Shown: positions 34,915 to 46,487 of the stretch, one piece after another
Numbering within the stretch: the first letter of the stretch is position 1
Layout of the letters: the number at the start of each line of letters is the position of its first letter
Notes under the pieces: generated by a model
Seen by the model: only the letters and a program-made list of their open reading frames with translations
Databases searched by the model: none
Told to the model about the DNA's origin: nothing
Assembly (NCBI RefSeq): GCF_964020115.1
Contig: NZ_OZ026542.1
Span: 1,877,436-1,941,435 of the forward strand
Source: Candidatus Regiella endosymbiont of Tuberolachnus salignus
Lineage (GTDB): Bacteria > Pseudomonadota > Gammaproteobacteria > Enterobacterales > Enterobacteriaceae
Direction of reading: 5' to 3'
DNA: 64,000 nucleotides
Program-made: the position numbers and the translations under genes

Positions 34915-37646
34915 TATGGCGTCTCCTGCAAATGATAAATGCGTTCGCCAAGCAAAATCGGCGGGATCCCCGGTAGACCCAGCGGCAAACCCACTTGCCC
35001 AGGCGCTAAGGTTGCACTGCAACGCAGCGGCAGACGTAGCCTTTGGCCGGCACAGATAAATTCAATCACCGCGCCTAGGGTTAACCCCAGTTGCGTTGCA
35101 TCGTCAGTATTGAGTATTAAATAAGGCATCGGCATGCGTTGCTGGATCACCTCTGCCCGTTGTGACATTTCTTCACTGCCGAATAGATGATAATAAGGCG
35201 CGACAATCCAATGATGGCTTTCCGAGTGAAAAGCAGCAGGCACCTGATCAAAATAAGCCAAGTTGCTTACGGCAGCGTCGATCAAACGCACGCCCGGATC
35301 ACCAAAGCGCAATGCGCCCCCCACTTCGGCCTGAAATTTATTCCAGGCTTGAGGTGAGTTCCAACCCGGCGCCCAAGCGAAGGGAATTTGCTGCCGATCG
35401 GCACAGGGGCTGTTGTTGCCTTCCATGGAAAAAGCAAAGGGGCTATCGAGATCCTGTGGCTGACGCGGCTCATGCACGTTGATATCGGCACGCATTGCGG
35501 TGCGACCACTGTAACGCTGTGGAGAACGCGCTAATTTTTGGCCGTCAATGCGGAAAGTCGCATCAGGGGCAGCAGCAAGGATACCTTGCAATGATGGCAA
35601 AGCGGTGGCGCAAGCTTGAATGACATCATCAAGTTGTGCCCAGTGAATCGGATGGCAGTGATAGCTCGCGGCTAATGAATGCAGCCAACGCCAACTGGCT
35701 TGCATGAACCTTTTATTATCTGCGGTATCATAATAAGTCGGATCATAAACTTGAAAAAAGCGCTGCGCCCGCCCTTCCTGATTGACTAAAGTACCGTCAC
35801 TTTCGGCAAAACTCGTCGCGGGGAGGATCACATCAGCGCGATCCATAATGGCAGTGTGTTGGTGATCTAACACCACCACATTTTTTACTGCTGCTAAAGC
35901 GGTATTCACTTTATCGGCCACAGCATGACGATAGAGATCATTTTCCAACACGATCAGGGTATCTGCCATTTCAGCGTTGAGCTGATCTAACGCCTGATCC
36001 AAGCAGCCGCCGCCCATCATGGCTAAACCCAAGCTGTTCGCGGCCGAGGCAACAAAACTGATGCCCACTTCACTCCCGCGACTTTGCAATGCCTTGGCGA
36101 CGTTAGCCGCCGCGGCAATGATCGCTTCACTGCCAGCGCTACTGCCGCTAATGATCAGCGGTTTTTGCGCGCCCGCCAGCGCTTGCACGATGATATCCAC
36201 TTTAATTTGTAAATTATCGGCAAGATCACTGACTGCCGGGGCTAAGGGATCTAATCCCTGTGCGATGGCAAAACCTAAGCGCGCCTGTTCACACACCGGC
36301 GCGCGGTAATTCCAGGCGGCAATATCATCCAAACGAGTATCATCAACGTTAGTGATAAATAAAGGATGTTTAGCATGCTGGCCAATGTTTAATACCGCGG
36401 CAATTTGCCAATCGGCTACTTTTTGTGCCGCAGCCATCTCACGGGCTTTGCCTTTCACCGCTTGACGAACCGCCAACGCAATACGGGCAGCGGTTTGCGT
36501 CAGATCTTCACCCAATACCAGTACCGCATCGTAACTTTCCATTTCACGCAATGAGGGCGTGTGGATCCCCCCTTCGCGAAGTACTTTCAACATCAGTTGC
36601 AAACAGTTTTGCTCACCCTGCGCTATGCCGCTATAGAAATTTTCCGCGCCCACCAATTCACGTAACGCGAAGTTATTTTCTAAACTCGCCCGGGCGGAGC
36701 CGATGCCAATTATTTTTTTCGCTTGGCGCAGCAGATCGGCGGTTTGTTGTATCGCTTGATCAGCATCCAGCCTGATCCAATCATTACCCTGCCTTTGTTG
36801 CGGCTGACGTGGACGATTTTTTAAATTGACGTAACCGTAGCCAAAACGCCCCCGATCACAGATAAAATAATGGTTGATGCTGCCGTTGTAGCGGTTTTCA
36901 ATGCGACGCAACTCGCCATAACGTTCACCAGGGCTGATATTACAACCGACACTGCATTGCTGGCAGATACTCGGCGCAAATTGCATATCCCATTTACGGT
37001 TATAACGTTCGGAATGCGTTTTATCCGTGAAAACACCGGTGGGGCAGATTTCGACTAAATTGCCAGAGAATTCGCTTTCCAAAGTACCGCTTTCAGGGCG
37101 ACCGAAATAGACATTATCATGAGTGCCATACACCCCAAAATCAGTACCATCGGCATAATCGTTGTAATAACGTACACAGCGATAGCAGGCAATACAGCGG
37201 TTCATTTCATGGGCGATAAAAGGACCCAGCTGCTGGTTTTCATGGGTGCGTTTGGTAAAGCGGTATCGCCTCGCGTTGTGTCCGGTCATCACTGTCATAT
37301 CTTGCAGATGGCAATTCCCCCCTTCTTCACATACGGGACAGTCGTGTGGATGATTGGTCATTAACCATTCCACCACGCTAGCGCGAAATTCTTTGGCTTC
37401 ATCGTCATCGATAGAAATAAAGCTGCCGTCACTCGCCGGCGTCATGCAAGACATCACCAAACGCCCGCGCGTATCTTCTGAATTTTGATACTGTTTCACC
37501 GCACATTGACGGCAAGCACCCACGCTGCCTAGCGCCGGATGCCAGCAAAAATACGGAATATCTAGCCCAAGAGAAAGGCAAGCCTGCAACAGGTTGTTAG
37601 CCCCGTTGACATGATATTTTTTTCCGTCTACATGTATCGTCGCCAT
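34914..37646 (-). CDS. nuoG: NADH-quinone oxidoreductase subunit G
   Basis: 910 residues (E. coli 908). Largest peripheral subunit, with the N-terminal 2Fe-2S ferredoxin domain ([18 protein letters not shown]), the His-ligated cluster ([18 protein letters not shown]), 4Fe-4S ligands ([11 protein letters not shown]) and the extra cluster N7 motif ([15 protein letters not shown]) typical of enterics. A molybdopterin-oxidoreductase-like domain follows. It appears intact. Confidence 0.97.
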   Translation of the reverse strand: MATIHVDGKKYHVNGANNLLQACLSLGLDIPYFCWHPALGSVGACRQCAVKQYQNSEDTRGRLVMSCMTPASDGSFISIDDDEAKEFRASVVEWLMTNHPHDCPVCEEGGNCHLQDMTVMTGHNARRYRFTKRTHENQQLGPFIAHEMNRCIACYRCVRYYNDYADGTDFGVYGTHDNVYFGRPESGTLESEFSGNLVEICPTGVFTDKTHSERYNRKWDMQFAPSICQQCSVGCNISPGERYGELRRIENRYNGSINHYFICDRGRFGYGYVNLKNRPRQPQQRQGNDWIRLDADQAIQQTADLLRQAKKIIGIGSARASLENNFALRELVGAENFYSGIAQGEQNCLQLMLKVLREGGIHTPSLREMESYDAVLVLGEDLTQTAARIALAVRQAVKGKAREMAAAQKVADWQIAAVLNIGQHAKHPLFITNVDDTRLDDIAAWNYRAPVCEQARLGFAIAQGLDPLAPAVSDLADNLQIKVDIIVQALAGAQKPLIISGSSAGSEAIIAAAANVAKALQSRGSEVGISFVASAANSLGLAMMGGGCLDQALDQLNAEMADTLIVLENDLYRHAVADKVNTALAAVKNVVVLDHQHTAIMDRADVILPATSFAESDGTLVNQEGRAQRFFQVYDPTYYDTADNKRFMQASWRWLHSLAASYHCHPIHWAQLDDVIQACATALPSLQGILAAAPDATFRIDGQKLARSPQRYSGRTAMRADINVHEPRQPQDLDSPFAFSMEGNNSPCADRQQIPFAWAPGWNSPQAWNKFQAEVGGALRFGDPGVRLIDAAVSNLAYFDQVPAAFHSESHHWIVAPYYHLFGSEEMSQRAEVIQQRMPMPYLILNTDDATQLGLTLGAVIEFICAGQRLRLPLRCSATLAPGQVGLPLGLPGIPPILLGERIYHLQETP

Positions 37647-37656
37647 ATCTATTTTC

Positions 37657-39030
37657 TTACTCTACCCAGCGCTCATTCAACAAATTGGCCTGAATACCCT
37701 TTATCGATGCAGCATTCCCCCTATTAATAATGTCAAAGTGCCCCTGATATTTTGACGCTATGCCAGCGGCAAATTCATCACGAAAATATTTAATCGCACT
37801 TTGCAGCGGTTCAACTGCCCCAGGGGCATGCGCGCAAAAGGTTTTTCCTGGCCCGAGTAAACGACACAATTGCTCTAAAGTTTCGATATCACCCGGCTGC
37901 CCTTCGCCACGCTCCAACGCTTGCAAGATCTTAACGCTCCACGGCAAACCATCACGACAGGGAGTGCACCAGCCGCAAGATTCACGCGCAAAAAATTCTT
38001 CTAGATTACGTGTCAAGGAAACCATATTGATTTGATGATCCACTGCCATCGCCAACGCCGTACCTAAACGGCTACCGGCTTTGCCAATATGTTCAAAATC
38101 CATCGGCAGATCGAGATGATCGGCGGTCAAAAAATCCGTCCCCGCCCCGCCCGGTTGCCAGGCTTTCAATTTCAACCCATCACACATCCCGCCCGCATAA
38201 TCTTCCAAAATTTCACGGGCGGTGATGCCAAAAGGCAATTCCCATACGCCCGGATTTTTCACCCGACCAGAGAACCCCATCAGTTTCGTCCCCGCATCAT
38301 TACTTTTTCCTGCGGTGATCCCCTGATACCAGTCAACACCCTGTTCAAGGATAGCAGGTACGTTACAAAGCGTTTCTACGTTATTGACGCAAGTCGGCCT
38401 GCCCCACACCCCTGAAGACGCCGGAAAGGGCGGTTTAGCACGTGGGTTGGCGCGACGGCCTTCTAACGAGTTAATCAGCGCGGTTTCTTCACCACAGATA
38501 TAACGCCCCGCACCGGTATGCACAAACAGCTCAAAATCAAAACCACTGCCAAGAATATTTTTACCCAATAATCCCGCGCCCTTGGCTTCACTAATCGCTT
38601 GACGCAAGCGTACCGCGGCTTCAATGTATTCGCCGCGCAGGAAGATATAACCACGATAAGCTTTGAGGGCAAACGCACTGATTAACATACCTTCTATCAG
38701 TAAATGAGGCAGTTGCTCCATTAATAAGCGGTCTTTGTAAGTGCCCGGCTCCATTTCATCGGCATTACACAGCAGGTAGCGAATGTTGATGCTGTCATCT
38801 TTAGGCATCAAGCTCCATTTTAAACCGGTAGGGAATCCTGCGCCGCCACGCCCTTTTAAACCGGCATTTTTCACCACATCAACCACCTCTGACGGTGCCA
38901 TGCTGGTTAAAGCAATTTTAGCGCCTTGATAACCATTTTTATTACGGTATTCCTCTAACCACAGCGGTTGTTTGTCGGCACGCAAACGCCAGGTTAACGG
39001 ATGAGTGGCCGCGGTTAAATGAGGATTCAT
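37657..39030 (-). CDS. nuoF: NADH-quinone oxidoreductase subunit F
   Basis: 457 residues (E. coli 445). Carries FMN and the NADH site: [27 protein letters not shown] and [19 protein letters not shown]; the N3 4Fe-4S cluster ligands are in [12 protein letters not shown]. The C-terminus is about a dozen residues longer ([15 protein letters not shown]). The start overlaps the nuoE stop by four bases. Confidence 0.97.
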   Translation of the reverse strand: MNPHLTAATHPLTWRLRADKQPLWLEEYRNKNGYQGAKIALTSMAPSEVVDVVKNAGLKGRGGAGFPTGLKWSLMPKDDSINIRYLLCNADEMEPGTYKDRLLMEQLPHLLIEGMLISAFALKAYRGYIFLRGEYIEAAVRLRQAISEAKGAGLLGKNILGSGFDFELFVHTGAGRYICGEETALINSLEGRRANPRAKPPFPASSGVWGRPTCVNNVETLCNVPAILEQGVDWYQGITAGKSNDAGTKLMGFSGRVKNPGVWELPFGITAREILEDYAGGMCDGLKLKAWQPGGAGTDFLTADHLDLPMDFEHIGKAGSRLGTALAMAVDHQINMVSLTRNLEEFFARESCGWCTPCRDGLPWSVKILQALERGEGQPGDIETLEQLCRLLGPGKTFCAHAPGAVEPLQSAIKYFRDEFAAGIASKYQGHFDIINRGNAASIKGIQANLLNERWVE

Positions 39031-39548
39031 GGATATCGCTCCAATAACGGTTCGATGTCTTCAGGTTTGAGATAACTGTGCGTATCTTCATCAATCATCA
39101 TCGTCGGCCCTTTATCACAATTACCTAAACAGCAAGTGGGCAACAGAGTGAATCTGCCATCGGTCGTCGTTTGACCGGGCTTAATGCTGAGTTTTTTTTC
39201 AAGCGCCGCTTGGATCTCCTGATAACCGGTGATATAGCACACTACGCTGTCGCAATAACGGATCACATGACGACCAACGGGACGGCGGAAAATCTGACTG
39301 TAAAAAGTCGCGACCCCTTCCACATCACTAGCCGGAATAGCCAATATTTCAGCAATGGCATAAATAGCCCCATCCGGCACCCACCCACGTTTTTTTTGCA
39401 CGATTTTTAACGCTTCGATGGTGGCCGCGCGCGCATCCTCATAATGCTGTTTTTCTTGCTCAATAGCGGCCTGTTCTTCTGCACTCAGCACAAAATCGGA
39501 TGGGGTAATAGCCATCCCCTCGAGATGATTTTTTTGATCATTCATCAT
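39027..39548 (-). CDS. nuoE: NADH-quinone oxidoreductase subunit E
   Basis: 173 residues (E. coli 166). Thioredoxin-like 2Fe-2S subunit; cluster N1a ligands are in [10 protein letters not shown] and [10 protein letters not shown]. Partner of NuoF in the NADH dehydrogenase module. Confidence 0.97.
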   Translation of the reverse strand: MMNDQKNHLEGMAITPSDFVLSAEEQAAIEQEKQHYEDARAATIEALKIVQKKRGWVPDGAIYAIAEILAIPASDVEGVATFYSQIFRRPVGRHVIRYCDSVVCYITGYQEIQAALEKKLSIKPGQTTTDGRFTLLPTCCLGNCDKGPTMMIDEDTHSYLKPEDIEPLLERYP

Positions 39549-39550
39549 TA

Positions 39551-39577
39551 AACCTTTTTTGAAACCGTAGCGAGTGA
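39551..39577 (+). repeat. Fragment of family-2 repeat between nuoCD and nuoE
   Basis: AACCTTTTTTGAAACCGTAG followed by CGAGTGA matches the left end of the family-2 element. It ends at the base before the nuoCD stop codon. Confidence 0.5.
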
Positions 39578-41380
39578 TTAGCGATCCACATCAGACATAA
39601 CAAAATCAATACTGCCCAAATAAACAATCAGATCAGAAACCAAGCTGCCACGGATCACCGAAGGGATCTGCTGCAAATGAGCAAAACTCGGCGTACGAAC
39701 CCGCGTGCGATAGCTCATGGTGCCGCCATCACTGGTTAAGTAGTAACTATTAATTCCCTTGGTCGCTTCAATCATTTGAAAAGATTCGTTAGCCGGCATC
39801 ACTGGCCCCCAAGAAACCTGTAAAAAGTGAGTAATCAGCGTTTCAATATGTTGTAACGTACGCTCTTTCGGCGGTGGCGTGGTCAGCGGGTGATCGGCCT
39901 TAAAAGAACCTTCTGGCATATTTTTATAACATTGTTGCAAAATACGCAGACTTTGGCGGATCTCTTCAACTTTGAGCATCACTCGAGTATAGCAGTCACT
40001 ATTGCCATCGCCGATCGGGACATCAAAATCAAAGTTTTCATAACCAGAATAGGGGCGCCATTTACGTACATCAAATGGAATACCCGTCGCTCGCAGAGCC
40101 GCGCCAGTCACTCCCCATTCCAAAGCCGCCGAGGCATCATAAGAAGCCACACCGATAGAACGCCCTTTTAGAATGCTATTTTTCAGGGCGATTTTTACAT
40201 AGGAATCAAGGCGTTTTGGCATCCAATGAAGAAAATCATGCAGTAAATGCTGCCAACCGCGCGGCAAGTCATGGGCGACACCGCCAATGCGAAACCACGC
40301 CGGATGCATACGAAAACCGGTGATCGCCTCAACCAAATCATAGATTTTTTGTCGATCAGTAAAAGCCAAAAATACTGGACTCATCGCCCCCACATCTTGA
40401 ATAAAGGTGCTGATATACAATAAATGGCTGTTGATGCGGAACAGCTCCGATAACATCACGCGAATAACCTTCACACGATCCGGCACCACAATACCGGCCA
40501 ATTTTTCAACAGCCAGCACGTAAGGCATTTCGTTAACACAACCCCCTAAATATTCAATGCGGTCTGTGTAAGGAATATAGCTATGCCAAGACTGGCGTTC
40601 GCCCATTTTTTCGGCACCACGATGATGGTAGCCAATATCCGGTACACAATCGATAATCTCCTCTCCATCCAGTTGTAAAATAATGCGAAAAGCGCCATGA
40701 GACGAAGGATGATTGGGCCCCAGATTGAGAAACATAAAATCTTCATTTTCGCGCCCTCGTTTCATGCCCCAGTCTTCCGGTTTAAAAGTCAGCGACTCCA
40801 TCTCCAGATCTTGTTTTTGTTTGGTGAGGATAAAGGGATCGAACTCAGTGGCGCGCGCAGGATAGTCTTTACGCAGCGGGTGCCCCTGCCAACTCTGCGG
40901 CATCATGATACGTGTTAAATGAGGATGGCCTTCAAAGGTAATACCAAACATTTCCCAGGTTTCACGTTCATACCAGTTAGCATTAGGAAAAATTTGCTGA
41001 ACGCTAGGGAGTTGTAATGCTTTTTCAGATAATGCCACTTTCAGCATGATATCGCGATTACGTTCAATCGAGAGCAAATGGTAAAAAACTGAAAAATCCG
41101 CCGCAGGCAAATCCTGACGATAAGTACGTTGACGTTCATCAACACCATGTAAATCAAACAACATCACATAGGGTTGCGGTTGTTTTTTTAACCACAACAT
41201 CACATCAAGTAATTTTTCTTTTTTTATCCACAATACTGGCATGCCAGTACGTGTTGCCTGCAACACAAAAGCTTCAGCGCCGAAAAAGAGTGATAAAAGT
41301 TCAATGATCGGATCATCGCTATGATCAGAGGTAGGATATGTTGGTTGGGCACTGCCGGACGCCGTCGGCTCTGTCATCAT
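39578..41380 (-). CDS. nuoC: NADH-quinone oxidoreductase fused subunits C/D
   Basis: 600 residues, the fused NuoCD form of enterics. The NuoC part (residues about 1-190) shows [24 protein letters not shown] and LRKDYP; the NuoD part contains [14 protein letters not shown] with the quinone-site histidine, and [24 protein letters not shown]. It ends [12 protein letters not shown] as usual. Confidence 0.97.
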   Translation of the reverse strand: MMTEPTASGSAQPTYPTSDHSDDPIIELLSLFFGAEAFVLQATRTGMPVLWIKKEKLLDVMLWLKKQPQPYVMLFDLHGVDERQRTYRQDLPAADFSVFYHLLSIERNRDIMLKVALSEKALQLPSVQQIFPNANWYERETWEMFGITFEGHPHLTRIMMPQSWQGHPLRKDYPARATEFDPFILTKQKQDLEMESLTFKPEDWGMKRGRENEDFMFLNLGPNHPSSHGAFRIILQLDGEEIIDCVPDIGYHHRGAEKMGERQSWHSYIPYTDRIEYLGGCVNEMPYVLAVEKLAGIVVPDRVKVIRVMLSELFRINSHLLYISTFIQDVGAMSPVFLAFTDRQKIYDLVEAITGFRMHPAWFRIGGVAHDLPRGWQHLLHDFLHWMPKRLDSYVKIALKNSILKGRSIGVASYDASAALEWGVTGAALRATGIPFDVRKWRPYSGYENFDFDVPIGDGNSDCYTRVMLKVEEIRQSLRILQQCYKNMPEGSFKADHPLTTPPPKERTLQHIETLITHFLQVSWGPVMPANESFQMIEATKGINSYYLTSDGGTMSYRTRVRTPSFAHLQQIPSVIRGSLVSDLIVYLGSIDFVMSDVDR

Positions 41381-41389
41381 GGCTAAACT

Positions 41390-42067
41390 CTAAATGTCAT
41401 CAGGCGTACGCAAATGCGTCACCGCAATACGTTCGGCTCGTTTACGCTCTCTTTCTGACGGCATGTTGGCGCGATAGACCCCTTGATCGCCAACAGTCCA
41501 AGAAAGCGGACGGCGTTCTTTATCAATAGATTTTTGTAACAATAGCAAGGCTTGCATATAGGCTTCTGGACGGGGAGGACAACCTGGAATATAAACATCA
41601 ACCGGCAGGAATTTATCCACCCCTTGCACTACTGAATAAATGTCATACATGCCCCCCGAGTTGGCACAGGCTCCCATTGAAATCACCCATTTCGGCTCAA
41701 GCATCTGTTCATATAAGCGCTGAATAACCGGTGCCATTTTGGTAAAACAGGTTCCTGCTACCACCATAAAATCAGCTTGGCGCGGCGAGGCACGCAGCAC
41801 TTCAGCGCCGAAGCGCGCCACATCATGCACCGCAGTGAAAGAGGTCACCATTTCAACATAACAACAAGAAAGGCCAAAATTATACGGCCACAGGGAATTT
41901 TTTCGCCCCCAATTCACCATATCATGCAACGCATTTTCCAGTTTCCCCATATAAACACTACGGTGAACATGCTGTTCAAGCGGATCACCACTGACCGTTT
42001 CCTGCGATTGCAGAGGATAACGGTCATTTTCACCGCTCGGCTCTGCCCGTGTAAGCGTATAGTCCAT
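41390..42067 (-). CDS. nuoB: NADH-quinone oxidoreductase subunit B
   Basis: 225 residues (E. coli 220). Holds cluster N2, the final electron donor to quinone: ligands in [16 protein letters not shown] and PGCPPRPEA. Conserved [17 protein letters not shown] start region. Confidence 0.97.
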   Translation of the reverse strand: MDYTLTRAEPSGENDRYPLQSQETVSGDPLEQHVHRSVYMGKLENALHDMVNWGRKNSLWPYNFGLSCCYVEMVTSFTAVHDVARFGAEVLRASPRQADFMVVAGTCFTKMAPVIQRLYEQMLEPKWVISMGACANSGGMYDIYSVVQGVDKFLPVDVYIPGCPPRPEAYMQALLLLQKSIDKERRPLSWTVGDQGVYRANMPSERERKRAERIAVTHLRTPDDI

Positions 42068-42079
42068 ATTAATACCTCG

Positions 42080-42520
42080 TTACTGTCTCTGTTTCGAATA
42101 GGCTTTCGTGATCACGCTTGGTTTTACTTGACGACCAGATCGCGGCGGCGTCCAATTTAAAGCACCAATACGGACTAAATAAACCAACCCCGCCAACAAC
42201 ACGAAAATAAAAATACTGGCTTCGATAAAACCCAGCCAGCCATTTTCACGAATAGAAACAGACCATGCGTATAAATATAGTGCTTCAACATCAAAGATAA
42301 CAAAAAACATCGCGACTAAATAAAATTTAGCCGACAATCTCATCTGTGCCGAGCCAACAGAATCAATACCTGACTCGTAAGGAATATGCTTAGCACGGGC
42401 GAGCGCTTTGCCACCGAGAAAAAAAGCCGCCAATAGCATAAAACCACACAGACCTATCGCACTAATAATAAAAACAGCAAATGCCCAATGGTGGGCGATT
42501 ATTTCCGTTGTTGTCGACAT
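42080..42520 (-). CDS. nuoA: NADH-quinone oxidoreductase subunit A
   Basis: 146 residues (E. coli 147). First gene of the operon; three membrane helices. [39 protein letters not shown]-type conserved core is present. Upstream, ERIC-like repeats at 42544 and 42719 occupy the region where enteric nuo promoters and regulator sites lie, so promoter structure may differ here. Confidence 0.96.
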   Translation of the reverse strand: MSTTTEIIAHHWAFAVFIISAIGLCGFMLLAAFFLGGKALARAKHIPYESGIDSVGSAQMRLSAKFYLVAMFFVIFDVEALYLYAWSVSIRENGWLGFIEASIFIFVLLAGLVYLVRIGALNWTPPRSGRQVKPSVITKAYSKQRQ

Positions 42521-42543
42521 AGTTTCACATGACTCAATCTGCT

Positions 42544-42628
42544 TATACCCTTCGCCCTTGAAGTTGCCGCTAGGCGGTCAGAGAGTGAGACCGATGAGTG
42601 TGGGCATACCATGAGGGCGAAGGGTATA
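42544..42628 (+). repeat. ERIC-like repeat upstream of nuoA
   Basis: 85 bp, arms TATACCCTTCGCCCTTGAAG and GAGGGCGAAGGGTATA. The change CCTTTG to CCCTTG is matched by GAGGGCG on the right. It begins 23 bases before the nuoA start codon, so it lies in the nuoA leader or promoter. Confidence 0.72.
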
Positions 42629-42718
42629 AAACGCGCCGCCAGGAGAGGCTCCAAGAAACTAACATGATAGCCCATTAGATGATTTTTACCAGGAAGGGGA
42701 GTTTTCAGTGTTGTAATT

Positions 42719-42757
42719 ATGCCCAATGAATTTCGAATTACAGCAAGGCGGCCAATA
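42719..42757 (-). repeat. ERIC-like remnant (alternative end)
   Basis: TGCCCAATGAATTTCGAATT then ACAGCAAGGCGGCCAAT, one end of the ERIC-like family. It directly abuts the stop codon of the PI-PLC-like gene. Confidence 0.6.
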
Positions 42758-43870
42758 TTAACTCGCCATAAGTAATTCACTTATTTTTGGCACAAATTGT
42801 CTGTTATGGAAATTGCATAATGCGCTGTATGTTTTATATGAAGACAGCTCATCAATACCGATAAAATCCATTGATATTATCCCCGGATTAAAATTATTTT
42901 CTTTTACTAGTTTAGAAAATGCAGTGGCCACTTTTGCATGAAGGCTTTTCGCTAATGCTTCCAGTCCCATTAATGCCTTAGGGTTTGAAAAAATAGCCGC
43001 TGAAGGGGGTAAAAATGCGGGAAGATTTGTTTGTGATACCAGAATTTCTTCTTTATCACTTTTTAAGCTTTTTTCTAAATGCTTCACTAATTGTTCGGCA
43101 CTGGGCGTTTTACCCCAACCCCCTCGGGTAGTTGCTTTATAATCCCAAATTTCTTCATTATTCTGAGGCACTGTACCGGCATGATTTGCTAGTATTGCAA
43201 TATTATTTTTTTCCTTAAGCGTCTGATCTAGAGTCAGATCCCCTAACCTATCATTCTCATTGGTTTTTTTGATCAAGCGAGCCCTATAATCAGATGATAC
43301 TTCATCGATAAAATTCTTAACCGTGGTTTCATTGTCAGTCGCGAATCGACCCTTTGTATCAAAATGAAATTTAAATATAAACATATTTTCGGGATGCTCA
43401 GCGGCATATTTAAAAAGGGCTTTCACTTCCGGTATAGCCTCATTGGGGCTATTAAATCCTCCGAATGCCGCTCCTCTTTCTCCATGATAAAATTTCCAAA
43501 CCCCCTCATCGTTTCTTCTCACTCGCAGATCGAAATATTGAGCGCCTTGCTCTGCTTGTTGGATTAAATTAATTTTTTGGCATCTACTGATTCCTGTTAA
43601 ATTTTCCATTGCATAAGTTCCCGAATCATGCGTACCCAACATGGCAATGTTATTTATTGGTGTTGTTCCACACATTTGAGCATTAGTAATAGCTTCAATT
43701 CTATTTGCTTTTAGTTCTTTTCCGCTCAGCATCGTTTCTGGTGTGTTGTCACAGTGAGTCAAATGATTGACGAAACCTGGTTTGGAAAAATTTCCTTCAG
43801 GTTGATTTAAAATATTTTGAGTAAGAATACTTTTTCTTGAAGAATCATTAACTAAATTAAAACCCGTCAT
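42758..43870 (-). CDS. Phosphatidylinositol-specific phospholipase C-like protein
   Basis: 370 residues with a PI-PLC X-type catalytic core. His81-Asp82 in MLGTHDSGTY, Arg116 in YFDLRVR and His129 in YHGE match the catalytic His32, Asp33, Arg69 and His82 of Bacillus PI-PLC, with the same 13-residue Arg-His spacing. GIISMDFIG near residue 330 fits the later strand with an Asp. Such enzymes cleave phosphatidylinositol, which enterics largely lack, so a host membrane target is plausible. There is no Sec signal peptide; the first 60 residues are polar and serine/asparagine-rich, as in type III effectors (inference). The gene separates nuoA from a truncated lrhA and is more AT-rich than nuo. Confidence 0.8.
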   Translation of the reverse strand: MTGFNLVNDSSRKSILTQNILNQPEGNFSKPGFVNHLTHCDNTPETMLSGKELKANRIEAITNAQMCGTTPINNIAMLGTHDSGTYAMENLTGISRCQKINLIQQAEQGAQYFDLRVRRNDEGVWKFYHGERGAAFGGFNSPNEAIPEVKALFKYAAEHPENMFIFKFHFDTKGRFATDNETTVKNFIDEVSSDYRARLIKKTNENDRLGDLTLDQTLKEKNNIAILANHAGTVPQNNEEIWDYKATTRGGWGKTPSAEQLVKHLEKSLKSDKEEILVSQTNLPAFLPPSAAIFSNPKALMGLEALAKSLHAKVATAFSKLVKENNFNPGIISMDFIGIDELSSYKTYSALCNFHNRQFVPKISELLMAS

Positions 43871-44160
43871 ATTATAAATTCTTTTGAGAACCCTCTAGTC
43901 TGGAGCTGTTTAAAAAGAAATTTTTTCACAGCGATAAATGAAGAGAGGGATATTAGTTAAAAAAGAATGGAATAATCCTGATGAAAATATGATGAATAAT
44001 AGGGTTATAGCCAAATCAGTTTAATTTGATTCAGCTATATCACTCACAAATGTGATAATAATGTTTTTCAAAATCGGCAAATCATTTTTATCATTACTGT
44101 CATTTATCAAAAATAACAGTAATTGACCAAATTAACGCTTAGGCATTATCAGTGTAAATA
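43871..44160. repeat. Intergenic region with 34 bp family-3 derivative
   Basis: 44006-44039 is an end-only form of the family-3 MITE: TATAGCCAAATCAG, TTTAAT, TTGATTCAGCTATA. It differs by one base from 56778-56811. The rest is AT-rich; TTACTGT and ACAGTAA near 44092-44122 form a loose inverted repeat. No gene is seen. Confidence 0.6.
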
Positions 44161-44514
44161 CTACCAAGGAGATAATTTCGTCGATTTACAACTGACAATG
44201 TGTTGCGCGATACCAAAACCAGTGAACTGATTGAAAATCAGAGTTTGACAGGCTTCATCATTAAAATCTAAAATTTTTCTGGCATAACGAAGCAACTGGA
44301 AGCCGTATTCGGTCAGCAGTTTATTGCGGCCATGACGAATAAATAATTCTTTACCAACCAATTGTTCTAAACGTTGCATTTGTTGACTTACCGCAGACTG
44401 AGTTCGACAAATTGTCTCAGCAGCAGCAGAAAAAGTTTTTCTATCCGCCACAGTGACAAAAGTTCTAAGTAGCTCAAGATCGAGATTTATTATGGGGCGA
44501 TTTGAATTTATCAT
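44161..44514 (-). pseudogene. lrhA: Truncated LysR-type regulator LrhA (DNA-binding domain only)
   Basis: 117 residues. Residues 1-90 match LrhA very closely ([61 protein letters not shown]), the winged helix-turn-helix and linker helix of a LysR regulator. After [10 protein letters not shown] similarity stops and the frame ends 16 residues later. LrhA of E. coli has 312 residues, so the effector/oligomerisation domain is gone. LrhA represses flagellar and fimbrial genes and lies upstream of nuoA in E. coli; the position is conserved apart from the inserted PI-PLC-like gene. The remnant might still bind DNA but more likely is a pseudogene. Confidence 0.88.
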
Positions 44515-44890
44515 AACCTATTTTTTCACTTTATAATTTTATTTAAAGGTTATCTTAGCCTTCAGCTAAAATATAATGACAGGGCGGGCATCGAAAAAAA
44601 GACACTTTGTATCATGTTATTCATTCTATTCTTATAAAGAATGATTATTATCTATTTTTACTTATAAAAACAAGAGAATATAAAAATTTTTAATATTTAA
44701 AAATAAATAATTACCCGTTATTGTAACTTGTTATTCTAATGTTTTATTTATAATGCACACTGAAAAACTTAATTATTAAATATAAAAAATATTTTTCCTT
44801 CTTGGTAAGAAAATGACAGATACTTATAAATAAAACTAATAACATAAATAAGTAAAATAAATGAAGCAATTATTTAATATCACTCAAACG
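44515..44890. other. AT-rich intergenic region upstream of lrhA remnant
   Basis: About 375 bases of very AT-rich DNA with no plausible gene or repeat. It probably includes the old lrhA promoter. Confidence 0.4.
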
Positions 44891-45142
44891 CATTATCCCC
44901 TTCGTCTTTGAAATTGCCTTCGGCTGCCAGGACGACCGACCGATGAGCGTGGACATACCCTGAAGGCGAGCACCCGCAGCCAGCATTCCTACCTAGAGGC
45001 GCTTCTAGAGCACTTTTATACCCTTCGCCTTTCAAGTTACGGCTTTGTTGTCTGCGGGTGCTCGCCGAATCACGTAGTCTATCTACGCTCATCGGTCGGT
45101 CGCCCTGGCCGCCTTGCCGTAACTCGAAATTCATTGGGTATA
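44891..45142 (+). repeat. Two ERIC-like repeats upstream of recA
   Basis: A truncated unit (44893 to about 44985; TTATCCCCTTCGTCTTTGAA, CTGCCAGGACGACCGACCGA) and a full unit (45017-45142; TATACCCTTCGCCTTTCAAG to CGAAATTCATTGGGTATA). The full unit ends 109 bases before the recA start. Confidence 0.78.
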
Positions 45143-45251
45143 TTTGTGAAAAATCTCGCATCTTTTGTTCAAATTACGGCAGAACGAACAAAGAGTGTTA
45201 TTATCAAGCACACAAAAAACAATTTTAATCCATCCTTCTAACGAGGTAAAA

Positions 45252-46340
45252 ATGGTCACTACTGATGAAAACAAAAAAAAGGCGTTAGCAGCAGCACTCA
45301 CACAAATTGAAAAACAATTTGGTAAAGGCTCCATCATGCGTTTGGGTGAAGATCGCTCGATGGATGTTGAAACTATCTCCACCGGATCATTGTCACTGGA
45401 TATCGCATTAGGGGCCGGTGGTTTGCCGATGGGGCGTATCGTTGAGATCTACGGCCCAGAGTCATCAGGTAAAACAACACTCACCTTGCAAGTTATCGCA
45501 GCAGCTCAACGTGCAGGTAAAACCTGTGCATTTATTGATGCAGAACATGCGCTCGATCCGATCTATGCGCAAAAATTAGGCGTAAAAATTGATGATTTAT
45601 TATGCTCTCAGCCAGACACCGGTGAACAAGCGTTGGAAATTTGTGATGCGCTGACCCGTTCAGGGGCGGTTGATGTCATCATTGTTGATTCAGTTGCCGC
45701 CTTAACACCGAAAGCGGAAATCGAAGGTGAAATTGGCGATTCTCATATGGGTCTGGCCGCGCGCATGATGAGTCAAGCCATGCGTAAATTAGCTGGAAAC
45801 TTGAAAAACGCCAATACGTTGCTGATTTTTATCAATCAGATCCGGATGAAAATTGGGGTGATGTTTGGTAATCCCGAAACAACGACAGGAGGAAATGCGC
45901 TAAAATTTTATGCGTCGGTACGTTTGGATATCCGGCGAATTGGCTCGATAAAAAACGGTGAGGAAGTTATCGGTAGTGACACGCGCGTCAAGGTGGTGAA
46001 AAATAAAATCGCAGCACCCTTTAAACAGGCTGAATTTCAAATTCATTATGGTGAAGGGATTAACCTCAATGGTGAATTAATTGATCTGGGCGTAAAACAT
46101 AAACTCATCGAAAAAGCCGGGGCTTGGTACAGTTATAAAGGCAATAAAATTGGCCAAGGTAAAGCTAATGCAAGTCAATATTTAAAAGAAAATGAAGCAA
46201 TCAAATCTGAATTAGATAAAACATTACGTGACATGTTGCTAGGAGGTGGATCTAATGCAACCGATGCTGATACAGCACATCCAGCGGTAACAGAAAGCTT
46301 CATCGCAGAAAAAAACAATGAAACCAGTGAAGAGTTTTAA
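45252..46340 (+). CDS. recA: Recombinase RecA
   Basis: 362 residues (E. coli 353). RecA forms the strand-exchange filament and co-activates LexA cleavage. Walker [10 protein letters not shown] at about residues 67-75, Walker B region [12 protein letters not shown], loop L1 [15 protein letters not shown] and loop L2 region [19 protein letters not shown] are intact. The C-terminal tail is less acidic than in E. coli. ATG 45252 with AACGAGGTAAAA upstream is the start. I see no LexA box (CTG-N10-CAG) between the repeat and the start. recX, which follows recA in enterics, is missing and an ERIC-like repeat is in its place. Confidence 0.97.
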   Translation: MVTTDENKKKALAAALTQIEKQFGKGSIMRLGEDRSMDVETISTGSLSLDIALGAGGLPMGRIVEIYGPESSGKTTLTLQVIAAAQRAGKTCAFIDAEHALDPIYAQKLGVKIDDLLCSQPDTGEQALEICDALTRSGAVDVIIVDSVAALTPKAEIEGEIGDSHMGLAARMMSQAMRKLAGNLKNANTLLIFINQIRMKIGVMFGNPETTTGGNALKFYASVRLDIRRIGSIKNGEEVIGSDTRVKVVKNKIAAPFKQAEFQIHYGEGINLNGELIDLGVKHKLIEKAGAWYSYKGNKIGQGKANASQYLKENEAIKSELDKTLRDMLLGGGSNATDADTAHPAVTESFIAEKNNETSEEF

Positions 46341-46366
46341 CCTCATCTTAAGTGAAAATACCACTA

Positions 46367-46487
46367 ATATACCCTTCATCTTTGAAGTTGCCTTCGGCTG
46401 CCAGGGCGGGCGATGAGCGTAGACAACTACGTGATTCGGCGAGCACCCGCAGCCAACGCCGCCGTAACTTGAAAGGCGAAGGGTATA
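46367..46487 (+). repeat. ERIC-like repeat in place of recX
   Basis: Left arm TATACCCTTCATCTTTGAAG, right arm CTTGAAAGGCGAAGGGTATA, inner GTAGACAACTAC hairpin. It fills the space between recA and alaS where enterics have recX. Confidence 0.78.

Noticed and set aside
27541-42520. Possible loss of complex I function through repeat insertion
   Set aside because: All 13 nuo genes are open over their full family length and keep their cofactor motifs; repeats affect only the nuoJ tail and gaps.
44092-44122. TTACTGT..ACAGTAA as a LexA-type or other operator
   Set aside because: The half-sites are too far apart for a LexA box and no responsive gene is adjacent; probably chance in AT-rich DNA.
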